Positions 11,239 through 62,331 of a stretch of DNA of 64,000 nt are shown here, one piece after another. A program made the position numbers and the translations under genes. Under the pieces are notes generated by a model. That model was not told the origin of the DNA, searched no databases, and saw only the letters and a program-made list of their open reading frames with translations. Location of the stretch: the NCBI GenBank assembly GCA_007922225.1, contig ML679956.1, positions 75,428,095-75,492,094 on the forward strand, given 5' to 3'. The DNA is from Emydura subglobosa. Lineage: Eukaryota > Chordata > Testudines > Chelidae. How positions within the stretch are numbered: position 1 is the stretch's first letter; each line of letters begins with the position of its first letter.

Positions 11239-14200
11239 ATGCCCTCCGCCTTCTCTAAAATATTTGCCCTTATACTGATAATATACTCACAAAACATATG
11301 GTGCATAAAAGTTACATAAAATAAACTTTTATATATTGCATATAAATATAAAAGTAGAAAAGATATCACAGAGTGAATTAAATGAAACAAGAATATGTAA
11401 TTTAATAGATCTAGACCAAAATGTACACAGACATGCGGGTCTGTGCAGAGCTTCACCAACTTCGATGGGACTCTCTGTGAGCCCAGGCATCTGCCTGCAC
11501 ACATCTCACTGCAGGATCAGGGTCTTAGATTGTCAGCTCTTCGGTGAAGGGCCTCTGTCTTCCGCACTTAGCCCAATGATCTGATCACGACTCTGGTTTC
11601 TCTTCAGATTGTATAAATCTTTTCGCCTTTTACTAAAGATTTAATTGGAGAGGAACATATATGAGTTTATACCCAATTTTTTGAGCTTTCAGTTCAGTGA
11701 AGCTACTCAATGTTGTGGAAAAAACCCTGGGGCTTCTAAGAACTAACATAAAAGAAAATGAAGCATGATGCTTAATAATTACAATTAAGTTGTACACCAA
11801 ATCCATCAGACTGAATTCCCTTACAGTAATTTCACTTGGAAGGAAGAGGGGGAAAGAGGTGAAAGTTACTTAGGTTATTTACTAATATTCTCTCCTTTCA
11901 TGTATTTTCAATTATTAATTTATTAATTCATTTAAGTTTCAATGTTTAAAAAGATTCTCCACTTCATACATGTGACCTCACATCTGGAAACTGGAATGGA
12001 TATGCCTCATTAACACCAACCCATATAAAACAAATATTATCCATATCTAATGTTCCCACCTCCCCCACATAAATTTACTGAAGTAACACAATCAGTGACT
12101 TAAAATATGAAATATTTTAATTATTTTTATAATTGTAAGTGTTACCCAGAACATACAACAGGTCTTTTCAGTTAATTACCAAAAAAAACCCCCAAAACAA
12201 ACAGCAAACATCTCACATATAGAACAGCAGCTGATAAGTAACATGAGTTGAACTGAATAAAACAATAGCTCTAACTATTTATTAGACTTGTACATACAAC
12301 ACAACTGATTATTTAAATAAGGAAACAATCACATACATAAAAATGCTAAAAAAAATTACACTGGCCATGATTTATTAAGAATTCTCATAAATCTGTAACT
12401 TTCATACATGTAGCACAAATCTTAGTATCTCTTTCTACTGTTGTACCTTTTTCTTAATATAAACCATATGTAAGTGTACACAGTTTGCATGGTAGGCTAC
12501 TTTACACAAGTGAACACAATCAAGCCTTAGCCACAAGGCTTCTTGGTGTTCCACATAATACAACTGTATAACAGAAAAAAAAATGCACACCAAATTCACT
12601 TGCTAAGGTGTATCAACTTTTTAAAATAGCTAAGTATGTCCCAACAGAAATTTGTGTAGTATAAATAATCTCTCTTAAAGTTGAGTGTTACAAAAGAGGT
12701 AGAAGTGAAATTTTTGCAGCATTCATTAAATATCCAGTAATATTACAGAAACATTGAAATAAGCCTAAACTGACTAAACATAAAGTCTTATAATTAACAT
12801 CTTGTTTCTTTTAGTTAAATGTACACTTTCACATATTTCTGTTGGGTCTACTGAATGGATTAACTCACAATAGCCTTCTTCAATAATATTTCACTAGCAG
12901 TGTAAAATGTTTTTAATTAAATGAGATTGACCAACATACATGTAAAAGATATACTTTAGACACCAAACAGTATATTAAAATATAGACACTATTAATCTTT
13001 GTATATTTGTCATAAAAATAAAAGTAAACTTATTTTTCCTCATATATATATATAGGAAATAGCCTAATTTTGTGAAAAAACTATGCTCATTAAGTTATTA
13101 CTGTGCATAAACAAGTTTTAGACGAGTTTTATTGTGTACAATAAAAAATGTAAAGCAACCTTTATCTGGCAAGGACTTTTTTAAGTTGACATTGGTATAT
13201 CCCCTCTCTCATTAGTTAGCTTTCACATATTATACGCAAACAATTTCCTTTTAAAGCTTATCTGGCAAATAAGAAGCAGAGGATTATAGTTTCAGTTCCC
13301 CAATTCTAAAAAAAATTGCTCAAAACTACTTTTGTCCCATACATTTTCAACTTCTAAACAACAAAGGCTAATAAGTACATTGAAATGCATCTTATTTTTG
13401 CACCTTTAATTGTAGTATTGCTAATAAAGAAAAATTAATTCTCACACTATATAATTGACAGATTTGGTTGCACTATTAAAACTAAAAAACTAAAGAAAAA
13501 GAAAGTAAGTGCTTTTTAAAAGCAAATTGTAAAACAATTTATAATAAAAAAGTAACTTCATAGATACACAGTTTTTCTTTTCATAATTATATATAAGTTT
13601 CCATAAAACAGAAAAGTGCTGGTGATTGAGACAGATAAAACTGCACAAGAAACAAATCAAGATCTTAACATGGTTAAGGCTGTATTTCCATCCAGGCAAA
13701 TCAGGATAAAACAAGGTGCAAAATTCTCAAAAGCCTATTGATTTAACTCAGTCAAAGCATATACAGAAGGTACATTCCTCAGCTTTAAATGAAAGCAGAC
13801 TATCCTTCTAACTCTAAGATGTTAGTATGTTCAAAACCTTACAATAAGTTAGGGAAAACATATCTGGAGTTTCTTGGTACCCAATGTTCAACATGAACTG
13901 CAAAGCTTGTATATAAAAAAAGTTAAATAGTATACAATTTTAGGTCAGTAAAGCAGTAAACCCAATTGAAGTCAGTATCTAGTAAAACTATTGACTTCAA
14001 TGGAAGCAGGATCATGCACAATTTCTGTGTAGCCTTAATTACATATGCATCCACATCTAAAGACACATTTGAAAGTTAGCTGCTCCATTATATTCACCTA
14101 ACACACTAGAGGGTGGGGTTCCCTGCTCTCTTTTTCCATGTGAGGTCAACTCTTGCAGTACTGAAAAAGAATCCTGAATTCAAATCTTTACAAGTTAATG

Positions 14201-16494
14201 GAGATCTGTACATTTAAAAAAAGCTAAATCTATTCAAATGTCCTGAACAGAGAGGAGAATTACATTTTAAAGCTCACTTCTCAGACCCCACCAAGAAACA
14301 TACCAGCCATCTGTACCTCTTTGGGGTTGGCCCAGCATGCACCATTTTGACATAACAGCTGCCACCATGCACAGACAGAAAATGAAACCAGCTTTCACAG
14401 CAGGTCAGAAAATGGCATTGTGTGTTAAATTATCTTTTTAAAATAAATTCTAAAGGGTTTTTAATTTTTTTTCAGAGTAATCCAGTATAGTAATTAAAAA
14501 ATAATTGTAACACACATCTAACTTCCTATAGGCTATTTCCTTAGTCCAGTGAGAACCAGTAGCTGTGACTTCACAAAATGTGTTGAGAGAATGTCACATT
14601 AAGTAGAGTTGAAAGCTATAGTTCAGGCTGAGGGGAACTGAAATTAAAAAAAAAAATTAGTTATGTGCTAAATGCCCTTCACTATCAGGGACATTCAATG
14701 TACATAAATGAATTTTACTTCATTTAGAAAAAAGTATATGTCACTGTTTCTACAAATAGAGGTGAGCACAAGGCAGCAGATGAGGGCCTGTAGAAAGTAC
14801 CAGGTTTGTGGTAAAGACCTTCATCCTGGAGATGCCTCTCTGTTGGGACCTGGCACCACACAGAACAGCCATATTCCCTGACAATCTCACCTCCCTTTAA
14901 CGCTGATAAAAAAAAATACTGATCTCATTAGTATTAACTTATGCCAGTTCTATCATAATAGCTTTACCATCACAGGTACTATGGGGATGTAGAGGAGAAG
15001 AGGCAGAGGCACAGGTGCTACATATATTGGTGGAACAGTTCTCATTTTGCAGCAGGCCACATATCTTCTGTCCTATGGAACAATAAAGTGGAAACAGGAA
15101 ACAACCACAAGTTTCCAGGCTGCTGGGGACCCATAAAAGGGATCATTTAGTTTGTGATTTTTAAGTCTATACTGTATTGTGTTATCAGTTTAGGATCTTA
15201 AAGCTTCATCCCTATTCTAACAAAATAAATATATTTGTATTTTAACTATCGTGATTTGAACAAGAATTCTTAAACATTCTGAAATCTTGCAACTGAACCG
15301 ACTAGTTTTGCTGACTAGCTGCAGTGAGCAGTGGAAGCACTCTACTACCTACACTTAATTATACACCCTAATTGTGCAAGCCAATTAGAAGAAAAAAGAA
15401 CAACTGCATCCCAGGATGGGGTGAAAACATTTTAAAAAGAAAAATTCACTACATACTGTTTGCTCCATAAACCAAAAAACTCACAAACCACTATCTAATA
15501 ACCCAGACCTGCTTCCACTGATGTCAATAAAATGAGACTAGCATCAGCCCTTAACAAACCAGAAAGGAAATTATACTTATTCACGTGAAGAAATACTTAT
15601 GGAAATTGCTTTTCATTATCAAGTCAAATAGTAGACAGTTAGGAACACTGTATGACCACATAGAGCTATTGTAATCCCAAATTCAAACTGGTCAGTTTAC
15701 AAAAGACTATATTTCCCCCCACCCCCATGAAATATAGAAGTTTGGAGCAAAACAAAAACAAAACTGAAGTGTTTTGAAAGGATTTTTGTTTTCACATGTC
15801 AATGTTAATTGTTAAAGTATTTCAAGAAATGGGCAGAAAAATTTTCATACTAAAACGACCATTAGATAGTTCACATTTTAAAAAGACAACAGGCAGATCA
15901 AGTCAAAAAGAAATAAATGTGCACGTTGCATTTGTGGGCAACACAACTCTGTTATTAATACATTTGACTTGTGGCAACTCTCAACAGGTATGGTGTCTTA
16001 CACTTGTTAAAGAGCCCATAACTGGACAATCAAATATTATGCAGGAACAACACTAATACCATATGCTACATGTTAGCTATAGGCAAATGCAGCTATATTT
16101 AAACCCTTTAACTGTATTATTAAATTGTAACAGAAAGCTGAAGTCGGAATACACAATTATTTACCATTTTTTAAAAATAAGACCGTTAAAGGCACATTAA
16201 CTATATTATGAACTGATGAAGATCACATTCCTTCACAATAACTCATACACAAACAATACAATATGGACTTAATTTGTCCAATACATTCATTACCACAAAA
16301 CAATCCTGCAAGACAACAAATACTCTGTAAACAGAAATGCAAATCAAGACTTTCAACTTCTATTTCCTGTTAACACAGTAATCATAACTCAAAACTTAAA
16401 TTCCATCAACTCAAATACTGTAAACTCTGAAAATTTTTCAAACCAACTAGTTTCACAAAAGCACATTTGACCTGAAAATAGTGCAAAGAGATTG

Positions 16495-16520
16495 CACGCA
16501 CACACACACACACACACCCC
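16495..16520. repeat. (AC)n microsatellite
   Basis: About 11 AC repeats preceded by GCACGC, in the AT-rich block downstream of MEIOC. Confidence 0.9.
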
Positions 16521-17712
16521 AACAATACATTCACACAGCACTAACACAATTCTCTTCAGTACCAATTTTTAGTTTAAGACAAAGGCTGGAAAATATCCAT
16601 TGAAACTGATTACATTTTCTTTAAAAAAGATGGAACATACTTGTAATAAGATTCTGCCTCCTAATGATTCTTTTGTTTAATCAGTGGGTCAAAATGAGGC
16701 TTTACTAACTTCCTATTCTACAAAATGATGCGTTCTTCACCTCATTACCATTAACAATGGTACTACCATTGGTGCTATATTGTTACTAATAGTACTATAA
16801 GACTACATCTGTTCTAGAAACATTCACAAGTCCAAAATTACAGACTGTTTGGAATATTTAGCAAGTACATGTATATGGAAACAGAACTATATATTTATCA
16901 AGAAAGTGTCAAATTCAACATTATAACATTATGAAACAGATAAATTTTAATTGTAAAAGTCTGAACTTTTTCTCACGTCCTCAACATAATTCTTTTTTAA
17001 AACAACAACTGCTTTCCAAAGTAATTCATTAACATACTAACACCAAAGAACATACGTGGTAATTAGTACATTTTGAAAAACAATCTAACATTAAAGACAC
17101 GATTGATAAAGTATTAAAATACTTATAAGTAGTGTGGTAAGAACAAAACATGAACTACTTATCCTTTTCTAATTCTCACCCTGTACATTCACACTGATAC
17201 ATAACACTTCTGATTGTCTAAGCCACAGGATTAAGACTAGTAATAGCAGTTAAATATATGAAATCTTCTCATGCTAAAACAAAAATCAAACAAACAGCTT
17301 TGGTAACCTAGTATATAGTTAGCTTTATGTAAATATCTTGCAAACATCCCTTCCCCTCAAAAAATCCCTATATACTGTGTGTATATTTATATCTAATATA
17401 CATATTTCCTGAGTACATTATTAAATCTGATTATTAGGAAGGTTTGGCAAAAGACCCAACTGTATATTATTAAAATAGATTTTAAAATAAACATTTAATC
17501 AAAACATTAAAATAAATATGGAATGTTTCTGAAAAGTAAAGTATCATAAACATATTAATAACCATGTAATTTTTCATTAAGTGCATATTACTGTTTTTAA
17601 CCATGAGGACTCTAAATCTAATTTCTAATCCTGAGCAACGTTATGTTAACTGTCAAAATGTATTTTAATGCAATGTACCGCAATTTTAAAAACTCCTTAA
17701 ATTAGTTCTTCA

Positions 17713-17718
17713 TTTATT
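17713..17718 (-). terminator. Candidate poly(A) signal AATAAA for MEIOC
   Basis: AATAAA on the minus strand about 710 nt after the MEIOC stop. It is one of several in a very AT-rich tract (others near 12370 and 12280), so which one is used cannot be told from sequence. Confidence 0.25.
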
Positions 17719-18428
17719 CATTATGTAAAAATTGTACTATGATTATACTATGGAAACTTTTGGTGTAGATTAGTCTAGCTGGAAACTCTTGATTGGCAGA
17801 ACTTGCTGAAACATTTCATGTAACCAACATTAAACTCTGATTATTCCAATCAGACTCTTGGCAATTACCTGAAGGATTTGACACCCTGTCACAATAACAA
17901 TGCAGAAGTGTAGATTATTCAGTATTGAGTGACAGTACAAACAATTAAATTATTTAGCAATCATTTTGGCACTTAAAAGAACTACATAATGGTGCACAAA
18001 ACCCTAGAATTATGAAATACCCTTTAAAATGGCATTTCTAAACTATGCTAAATTTTCTAACTAACAAATGAAGAAAAGAATAAAAAATAGCTTAGCCACT
18101 CACTGGTTTCTCAGGTCATGGCTTGAGTCACAGCTGATACATAGCTTTGGCTAAGTGTTCAAGAAAATGGTCAGCTATTGCCCAGTTCCCCTTATTAATA
18201 AAATCTTCATCTGACATAGAAGACACTGCAATACCAGAAATATTAAAACTGCAATAACACTATTACAAGTAATGTGTCAACACCAGAATCACAGTAATAA
18301 AATTGCAGCACTGATCAGTTGTATCTTTTTTTTTTTTTGATAACCTAGCAAAAAGGTTCTCCACAGTACAATGTAATTCACTTTCTTTCTTCCTTTTTTG
18401 TTTTTTTTTTTTTTTTGCATACAGCTAT

Positions 18429-55669
<37,241 letters not shown>

Positions 55670-55840
55670 CACCTGTAAATATAGTAGAAAATAATGTTTC
55701 TGTCTGGAAAATTTTATATCAAGTTGACAGTATCCTTTTAAGGATGCTAAATAATTTTCATCATACCAGTTTCCCCTACCTAAATGGTTCTCTTTTCGTT
55801 TGGCACAAAAACGACTCTTTTTTGGATGAAAGCAATCCAT

Positions 55841-58542
55841 ACTTTGGCTCAGTCAAAAGGTGAATGCTTTGGTGGAAATTCATTTTGCCATTTTTTAGTT
55901 ACCTGAGGCATGTACGTGTAGGAAGGGCAAGGATAAAAACATTATCTTGTTGCATGCCTTAAAAAACTCAACACCAAAACTTTGAAACCTCATGTTTAGC
56001 CAGTAAATAATCCTCACTGAGGAATGGGAGTTTGTTTAACAAAGTAATTTTCAAATAGTCACTGTATTAACATTTGAAGATGCTTTGTTAAGGATACACA
56101 CAGATATATGTTTTACTATGCACTTCTAGTCAGATGCAGTGCATATGTCAGCGGCATTACAGGGAAGTGTAAAAATTTCGCAAGTTCTGGGGCTCTGCAA
56201 CTCAGAATACATGTAGGCCTACACAGAACAGGCAATTTGAAATAAATAACTTGAGGTGACATGAGAAAGGCTGCCAATCATCTTCCATGCTACCTCAAGT
56301 CCAGTAGTGAAGGCCAAGCTCTAGAACTCAGGTGACATGGAAAAGGAACTGAAAAGTCTGGGGGCCTCTCTTCCTCCTCATACTACCTACTTTGAATCTC
56401 CTTCACTCTGGAGGCCCATGTGCAATCTGGTTGCAAAGCCACAGAGCATTAAAAATTTGAAAAAATTACTGCAAAATTCAATTTAAAAGAATCTTTTCTA
56501 AAAGGCTCTGACTCAAATTAGGTGTCTCTTGAAGAAATGTTTTATTTAAGGGAGATGAGGGGGTGGTGGAGAGGGGCAACTGTTTTACTGGATCTATTAA
56601 TAGGCAAGCTATAAAACTCATAACATTCCTAAGTGGCCAAACCACTAATAAAGCATTTAATAATAGTCATTCATTACAGGTTCTACTGAGAGGTAATGAA
56701 GCTTGATACTAGTTAACTACATTTGCCTTCACCTTGGAATTCATAACTCTGTCACAATCCATTATCTTTTGGTAGTGCAGGGAAACTGAAGGAACTATTA
56801 AACACAAGTTTGGTAAAAGATCTCAACTCTGACTCACTAAAATGTCACCAAAACCATGTAAATATGCAATTCAATATTTTTCTAAATCACATATTCCAGA
56901 TCATAAGATAACACTTTCACAAAAAAAATATTTTTAAAAAGGGACACAGTACAGCACCAATGAGCCTGCCATTTAAAAGAAATGAAGTTCCAAGTGAAGT
57001 TACCAAATACTGTTTGAAAAGTTTTATTTTTTAAAAAAAAAAGTGGGCACTATTTAATACCCATTAAAATTCCACACTGTGCACAAACAAAGAAAATTTA
57101 TATTTGTTATCCTTCAAAATGTATTCTCACTGTTAGAAAGACTAACAGATACTTATAAAAATATTCCTAACACATTAAGAAACTGACTGGCATTGAATGT
57201 CTCAAAAGGAGCTGACTGCAACATGTCAGTGTTTGTTATGTAACAGAACTATCCTCACCTGTGCCAAGATTTAAATGTACTAGGTAGCTCATTATTACAT
57301 TCATATAAGGATTTGTTTCTTATTTACATTAGCCTACTGTGATTAGATTAAGAAATGCTTTCCTCACCCCATCTTTGTCAGCAATCTGTAAAATTCCTAC
57401 AGCAAAGGAAACCCAGACAAAAAAGTCTAAAAAATTGCAGATTCAGGTAAACATTGTGTCATGATATTTAACAAATAATGCAAGCCATAAAATATAGAAA
57501 ATAGAGGAAAAATTATCTGGCTTGAAAGTTACTATACTGTTCAGATGTAGAGTTTGATTAGAGTGGAGGGGTGATAGTTTGTGATTTCTAGCTGTCCATC
57601 CTATTAATATATTTGTCCCTAGTAGAAGGCTCCTTCTGAGTCACCAGTAACACACACCTGTAGTTTTGAGTCTTGGACTTTTGCGTTGAGCGTTTATAAT
57701 AGCAATTTCAGTGGTGATTTGTAACGATTGGGCACAGTCAGGCAACTATGTTACCATAGCTTCTTAGCATACCACCAATCTAGCTGCTCTAGAAAATATT
57801 AATCTGCAAAATGTGCTTTGTTAGATAGTATTTTTCCACTCACTACAACAGCAATATTAAGTCAGTCTCCAAACATCTCTCCTGACCTAGACAATGCACA
57901 TATATCTGAATTCCAGGTGTGAGAATCAACTTCCACCAAAACAAACCTGCACAAACGGCCGTTCCTCCCAGCAACACAAGCCACTGAGGAAGCAAAAGCC
58001 ACAGATTTTAAAACATACTAACCGTATGCACTTAAGCACTGCAGCGCCAGCTGATCCCTGTGCCATGAAGCCTAGTGGCGTAGTCTGTACCCTGCTGAAC
58101 CTGTGCTTTTGCTGCACCTCGTCCACCTCCCCCAAACACCGCTGCCATGGGACGTACACCGTACACACACTACACATCTCAGTTACTACTCGCGTATAGA
58201 AACTGTTGCCAAGCTATGGCCTACGTCTCTTCTCCACCCACTGAAGCAGTACAATAAACAAACAAGGGAAAGAGGCAGGCAAGAGTTGGGTCTATGCGCA
58301 GCGAAAATAAACTAGTAGCATTAGCATTAAGCACTCACTCCACACGGCTTCCCCCAAACAGGAGTCGCTAATCTGCTCTAAGAGAAACACTGCGAACTGC
58401 CTGCACTTTGACACCACCCATCCCATACCCCTTTCAAACACACTCCTCCCTTTAAATGCATCCGCAGCAACCCGTCCTAATGAACAAGGATTTCAGCCTG
58501 CCAAAGGCCCTGCTACAGGAGTGAAAGAAACAGCGAGCTTAC
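55841..58542. other. Intron 1 of MEIOC (candidate)
   Basis: Mostly AT-rich unique sequence with a moderate rise in CpG at 57.9-58.5 kb next to the promoter. Short frames at 57.9-58.3 kb on both strands have no family match. Nothing else recognised. Confidence 0.4.
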
Positions 58543-58700
58543 ATTTTCGTTCTTCTTGCTTTACAACCATTCTCAGCCATGTCATGTGTGATGTCACTGG
58601 AGTACCAGTATGTGGGAGTACCATGGGAATTGTAGTCTTCTCCCTATTGTGTAATAGCTACAAAGTACAGGGCTCAAGATAATGTAATGCAAACGTGAGA
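58543..58700 (-). promoter_or_regulatory. Candidate MEIOC promoter and non-coding exon 1
   Basis: The minus strand carries ACTACAATTCCC (58625-58636), the ZNF143/THAP11-type motif often found just upstream of vertebrate start sites, then a CRE-like TGACATCA (about 58589-58597) and a GTAAGC donor after 58543. Local CpG density is higher (57.9-58.5 kb) than in the surrounding introns. A short ATG-initiated frame (58580) runs to the donor. Start site and exon limits are inferred. Confidence 0.45.
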
Positions 58701-59089
58701 TCCCTGGAAACAGCCTCACTTGATTATAGGAACTGCCTGGAGGGAAAAAAAAAGCCAAAGTCTAAACCGATAGGGACAGAAGCACTGCAAAACTTTAGAA
58801 TTCCTTTTCCTCTATTTCCCACAGTGAAATGAAGCAATGTTAAGGGGATCACACACTTCCAATAGTGATTTAAAATTGTCCTCAGAAAACATCACCTATT
58901 GGGAAAGCATTACTAGCTACGAGATTCAATTAGGATTTAATTATTTTAACTTTAAAGGAGTACAAGAGTTCTGATTATAAATTAGTCCCATATATTACTG
59001 GACTGTGGGGGAGTAATTCTCCATGAAGCAGTTCACTGACCAAAGTGTTACGTTAGGGGTAAGTGTAATAGAAAAAATAAGAAAAAAAG

Positions 59090-59165
59090 ACTATTTTCCC
59101 CACAAAGAAGTTGGTCCAATAAAAGATATTGCCTCACCCACCATGTATCTCTGTTTTCCACACAC
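59090..59165 (-). repeat. Reverse-strand copy of the 4.64-kb short repeat
   Basis: AAGTTGGTCCAATAAAAGATA followed by CCTCACCCACC; its reverse complement matches 4670-4735. It lies upstream of the MEIOC promoter. Confidence 0.5.
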
Positions 59166-60884
59166 AAAGTCATGGTTTATGTCACCCTGGCCAGCTCATT
59201 ATTGGGTAAGATTTGCACAAGTTGTGTGTGTGTGGAGGGGGGGGTGGGGTGTTTTTTGAAGAAATTTGGCTCTATATCCAGTCTAAAGGAATATGTTTTT
59301 TAATTATTTTAAAAATTTTGCTTAAAGTAACATTATTTCCTGCATATTTTACAATCCTTATATTTTTACCCATGGCATGAGCATGGTTTCACTTCTGACA
59401 ATTTCCAGGACAAATAATACCTAAAGCCATGAATTCTCTCCTTTTGTTTTTAACTAAAGATATCACTGTTGCATTGCATTCCATAACAAAGCCATAATTC
59501 TTCTCCCACACCAAGCTTTTGTCATGATAAACCAAACAGTGTAAATAAAAAAAAAAAGTGATGGGCCAGTAGAGTCCTGCTCCTCTCCCAAAACACCCCA
59601 CTTTATCTCACTGGACTATCCCACAGCAGAAGACTAAAGAAATAGAGAGAGGACTAAAGAAGCAACGTCAGCTAACTGAATTTCATTTAATAACTGTCAA
59701 GTGAAGGGACAGTGGAAAAGGTTAACAGGACCACACTAATTCTGAGGGAAGAAAAAATAATCAGGTTGCCAAAATAAATATAGTAACATTGTCAAACTCT
59801 CTGTTTCTGTGGTAGGTAACCCAACAAAACAAAGGCCTTTGTTTAGGTTGAGGCAAAATAGCCCTTAGAATTTCTCTTTCCTGGGATAAAAAGGTGTGTT
59901 AAAATATGATGGCTAACAAGTTTTAACTAACATTTTCTAAAACTCTGGAATAGACAAGGCAAGTTGTACTTTAACTCAACCAGTTGAACAGATGCTAAAG
60001 CCTAGAAGTAAAATGAAAGTTCTTTTCCCAGTGAGAAATAAAGCAAAGGTACTTATCACCTTCCAAAATCCAGCTAGCAAAGTAATAAGTAGATTCTTCC
60101 CTAGCTGACAACATTTATAGGCCAGGCAAGAAAATTAGAGAATCAACCTGTCCACACTCTGAAATAGTCATAAACTAGGGAGACTGAACTGCCATATGGG
60201 CTTTAAAAAAAGTCACTTCTTTCTCCTCTCTAGCTGTGTCCACACTTTTGTTCTGAAAACATTTACTACTATTGCTAACACTGGTGACAGCAGTAACAAC
60301 CACCAGTAGTAGCAACGCTGGGAGCACCAATATAGAAAGGCCTCTATATGGCCACTACCATTTAAAGCACTACGTTGTCCAAACTTATCCTGTTTAGGCT
60401 TCCCAACACAGTGGTAAAAATGACAATGATAGCTGCTAGCACCTTCTGTGGGATTTTCAAAAGTGCTTAAAGGAACTGGGTGGCCAACTCCCAATGAAAG
60501 TCAATGAGAGTTGGAGATCTAATGCCTAAAGTGATTTTGAAAAGCTCAATTCATCAAGTCTATATTAGCACTTCCACCATTACTACCAGTAAAGCTGCAG
60601 CCAGTACTAGCAGTGGTGGGATTTTTTTTTCAGAAAGAAATCTGAAATAGACACCGCTTGTGTATTGGTTATAGGGGTGCAAGACCGAGATACACTAGAC
60701 TGATACTGAAGGGAAAGGGGCAGAACCCTTCACTAAAAGCAAGTGATCCTGACTTCCAGTTAGTCCTGAGGATGGAATAGGCCCTCTTTTCCAAATATAC
60801 CTTTTCCATGTATAGGTCTGTTACTCCAACTCCAGACATGCCTTGGCCTGCACTGCAACAGCAAGGTAATGACCTGGTCTGACG

Positions 60885-61145
60885 CAGAGTACATCTACAC
60901 AGCATATGAGGGTATGATTGTAACATGGGTAGACATACCTGTGCTAGCTTTAACCTAGGTAGTGTGGATAACAATAGTAGTTAAGACATGGCAGCATGAG
61001 CTATCCACACAAGTAAAAGCCTGCCATGGACCCTAACTATGTACTCAGGCTTCTAGCCCACACTGAAGCCTGTGCTGCTGTGTCTTTACGACTATTACCT
61101 GTGCTAGACAGATTAAAGTTACCGTAGATATGTGTACCCATGCAC
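60885..61145. repeat. Probable MITE
   Basis: GTACATCTACACAGCAT near the left and GTAGATATGTGTACCC at the right form loose inverted ends, with GTAGACATACC and ATCCACAC motifs inside. The likeness to Harbinger MITEs is weak, so classification is tentative. Confidence 0.35.
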
Positions 61146-61879
61146 ATAGAGAGTAAGTGGGAATTAGCTCCCACTTTTAGATTGATTTACATCTCAGCTA
61201 GCAGAGAGCCCATGGCATAGCGATTGAGTGAACTGCTAATGTAAGCAGAGTTTGGCTGCACAGTAAGGACAGGTAAGATCAAGTGCCTTTATTATTTAGC
61301 ATCTTTATTTTATTCAGTTTATATTTTATTCATTTCCATTATTTTACTAGTTTTCTAGTGAGAGCTTTCAAATAAAACTCTCAATTTCAACTTCTTAAAT
61401 TTGAACTTTGAAGGCTTAACAGTGTAAATGCCTTAAAACTCTTATTTGCTGAGAGCTTAACATGCTACTAGCTAAGCATTTAAAATTTTAGTTTAAAATC
61501 TAAGGTTTTCCCTGATCTAAAACCTAACTTGATCAGAGAGGCTCAAGTGGTGACTCATAGCCGCCTTGGAGGTACTAGGCACTACAGCAGCTGAGTACTC
61601 ACTTGTTAGTGATACTCTGATCCTGGGGGTAGTTGGTAGAGGCCAGGACACAAACATGTAAGAGGTGGGAGGGGTGTGTGTACCATCACTGGTATAAATT
61701 TAGAGGCCTTTTGCAAGAGCCCTTTCTCAACCAGAGACGGAAGAGAGCACAGGGATTAAGTGAGCTACTAAAATAAGGAAAATTTGGATGAAGTCAGAGT
61801 TTGGCTGTGGGATTATAACAATTGGAAATGCACTTAGTCCCCAAGAAATGTAATTCATGAGTGGGCAGACAATACACCT

Positions 61880-62331
61880 ACCAACACCAGCAGCAAGGTG
61901 GAGGCTACCCAGTTTATTGCATTAAGTGTAACAAGTAGGCCACCTACCCACGAGGCAGGTAATCATATGTGTGCATGCAGTGCAAGCAACTCACGGCACT
62001 CAGAGACAGAGTGCGGGCTCTTGAGGCCAGAGTGGCTGAACTGGATGAGCAAAAGGAGACAGAGAGGTATATAGACAAGACCTTCAGGGACATAGTAGAG
62101 TGGTTCCACCTCCTATTTGACAGTCGCTGTTCTATTATGGCAGATGAAAGTCTTGGGGCAGGAGAACACAAAGCTGAAGCAGAGGGAAACAATCCCATAG
62201 TTGGGACCCACCTTCCAGATGATGTCATGATATCCTCTCACACTGACATCACTTCAGGGGTGGGAACTCCAGTTATCAGAAAGAGACAGGCAACCGTAAT
62301 GAGGGACTCTATCATTAGAAATATAGATTGA
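61880..62331 (+). pseudogene. CR1 ORF1 N-terminal part
   Basis: Two CxxC pairs (CIKCNK, then CMQCKQL), then a predicted coiled coil (LRDRVRALEARVAELDEQKE) and RKRQATVMRDSIIRNID, which resembles the GDSIVR block that opens the SGNH/esterase-like domain of CR1 ORF1. The frame stops exactly where a reverse CR1 begins. Confidence 0.65.

Larger units (their letters stand above)
11900..18428. other. AT-rich, repeat-poor block downstream of MEIOC
   Basis: About 6.5 kb with no recognisable transposon body, only short homopolymers and one (AC)n run at 16497-16520. All open frames are short and unlike known proteins. It could contain the MEIOC 3' UTR, or that of a convergent neighbour: CCDC43 lies tail-to-tail with MEIOC in mammals as I recall, but none of its coding sequence is visible here. 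Confidence 0.4.
58701..61880. other. Upstream flank of MEIOC
   Basis: Apart from the short repeat at 59.1 kb and the MITE-like segment at 60.9 kb nothing is recognised. A TG/G-rich run lies at about 59222-59250. No exon of a neighbouring gene is visible. Confidence 0.4.

Noticed and set aside
15796..16056. 86-codon plus-strand frame in the AT-rich block
   Set aside because: No splice context, domain or similarity recognised; chance length is plausible.
58543..58580. MAENGCKARRTK as the true MEIOC N-terminus
   Set aside because: The donor leaves two bases of a codon, and joining to exon 2 or directly to exon 3 gives an early stop. Kept instead as a candidate upstream ORF.
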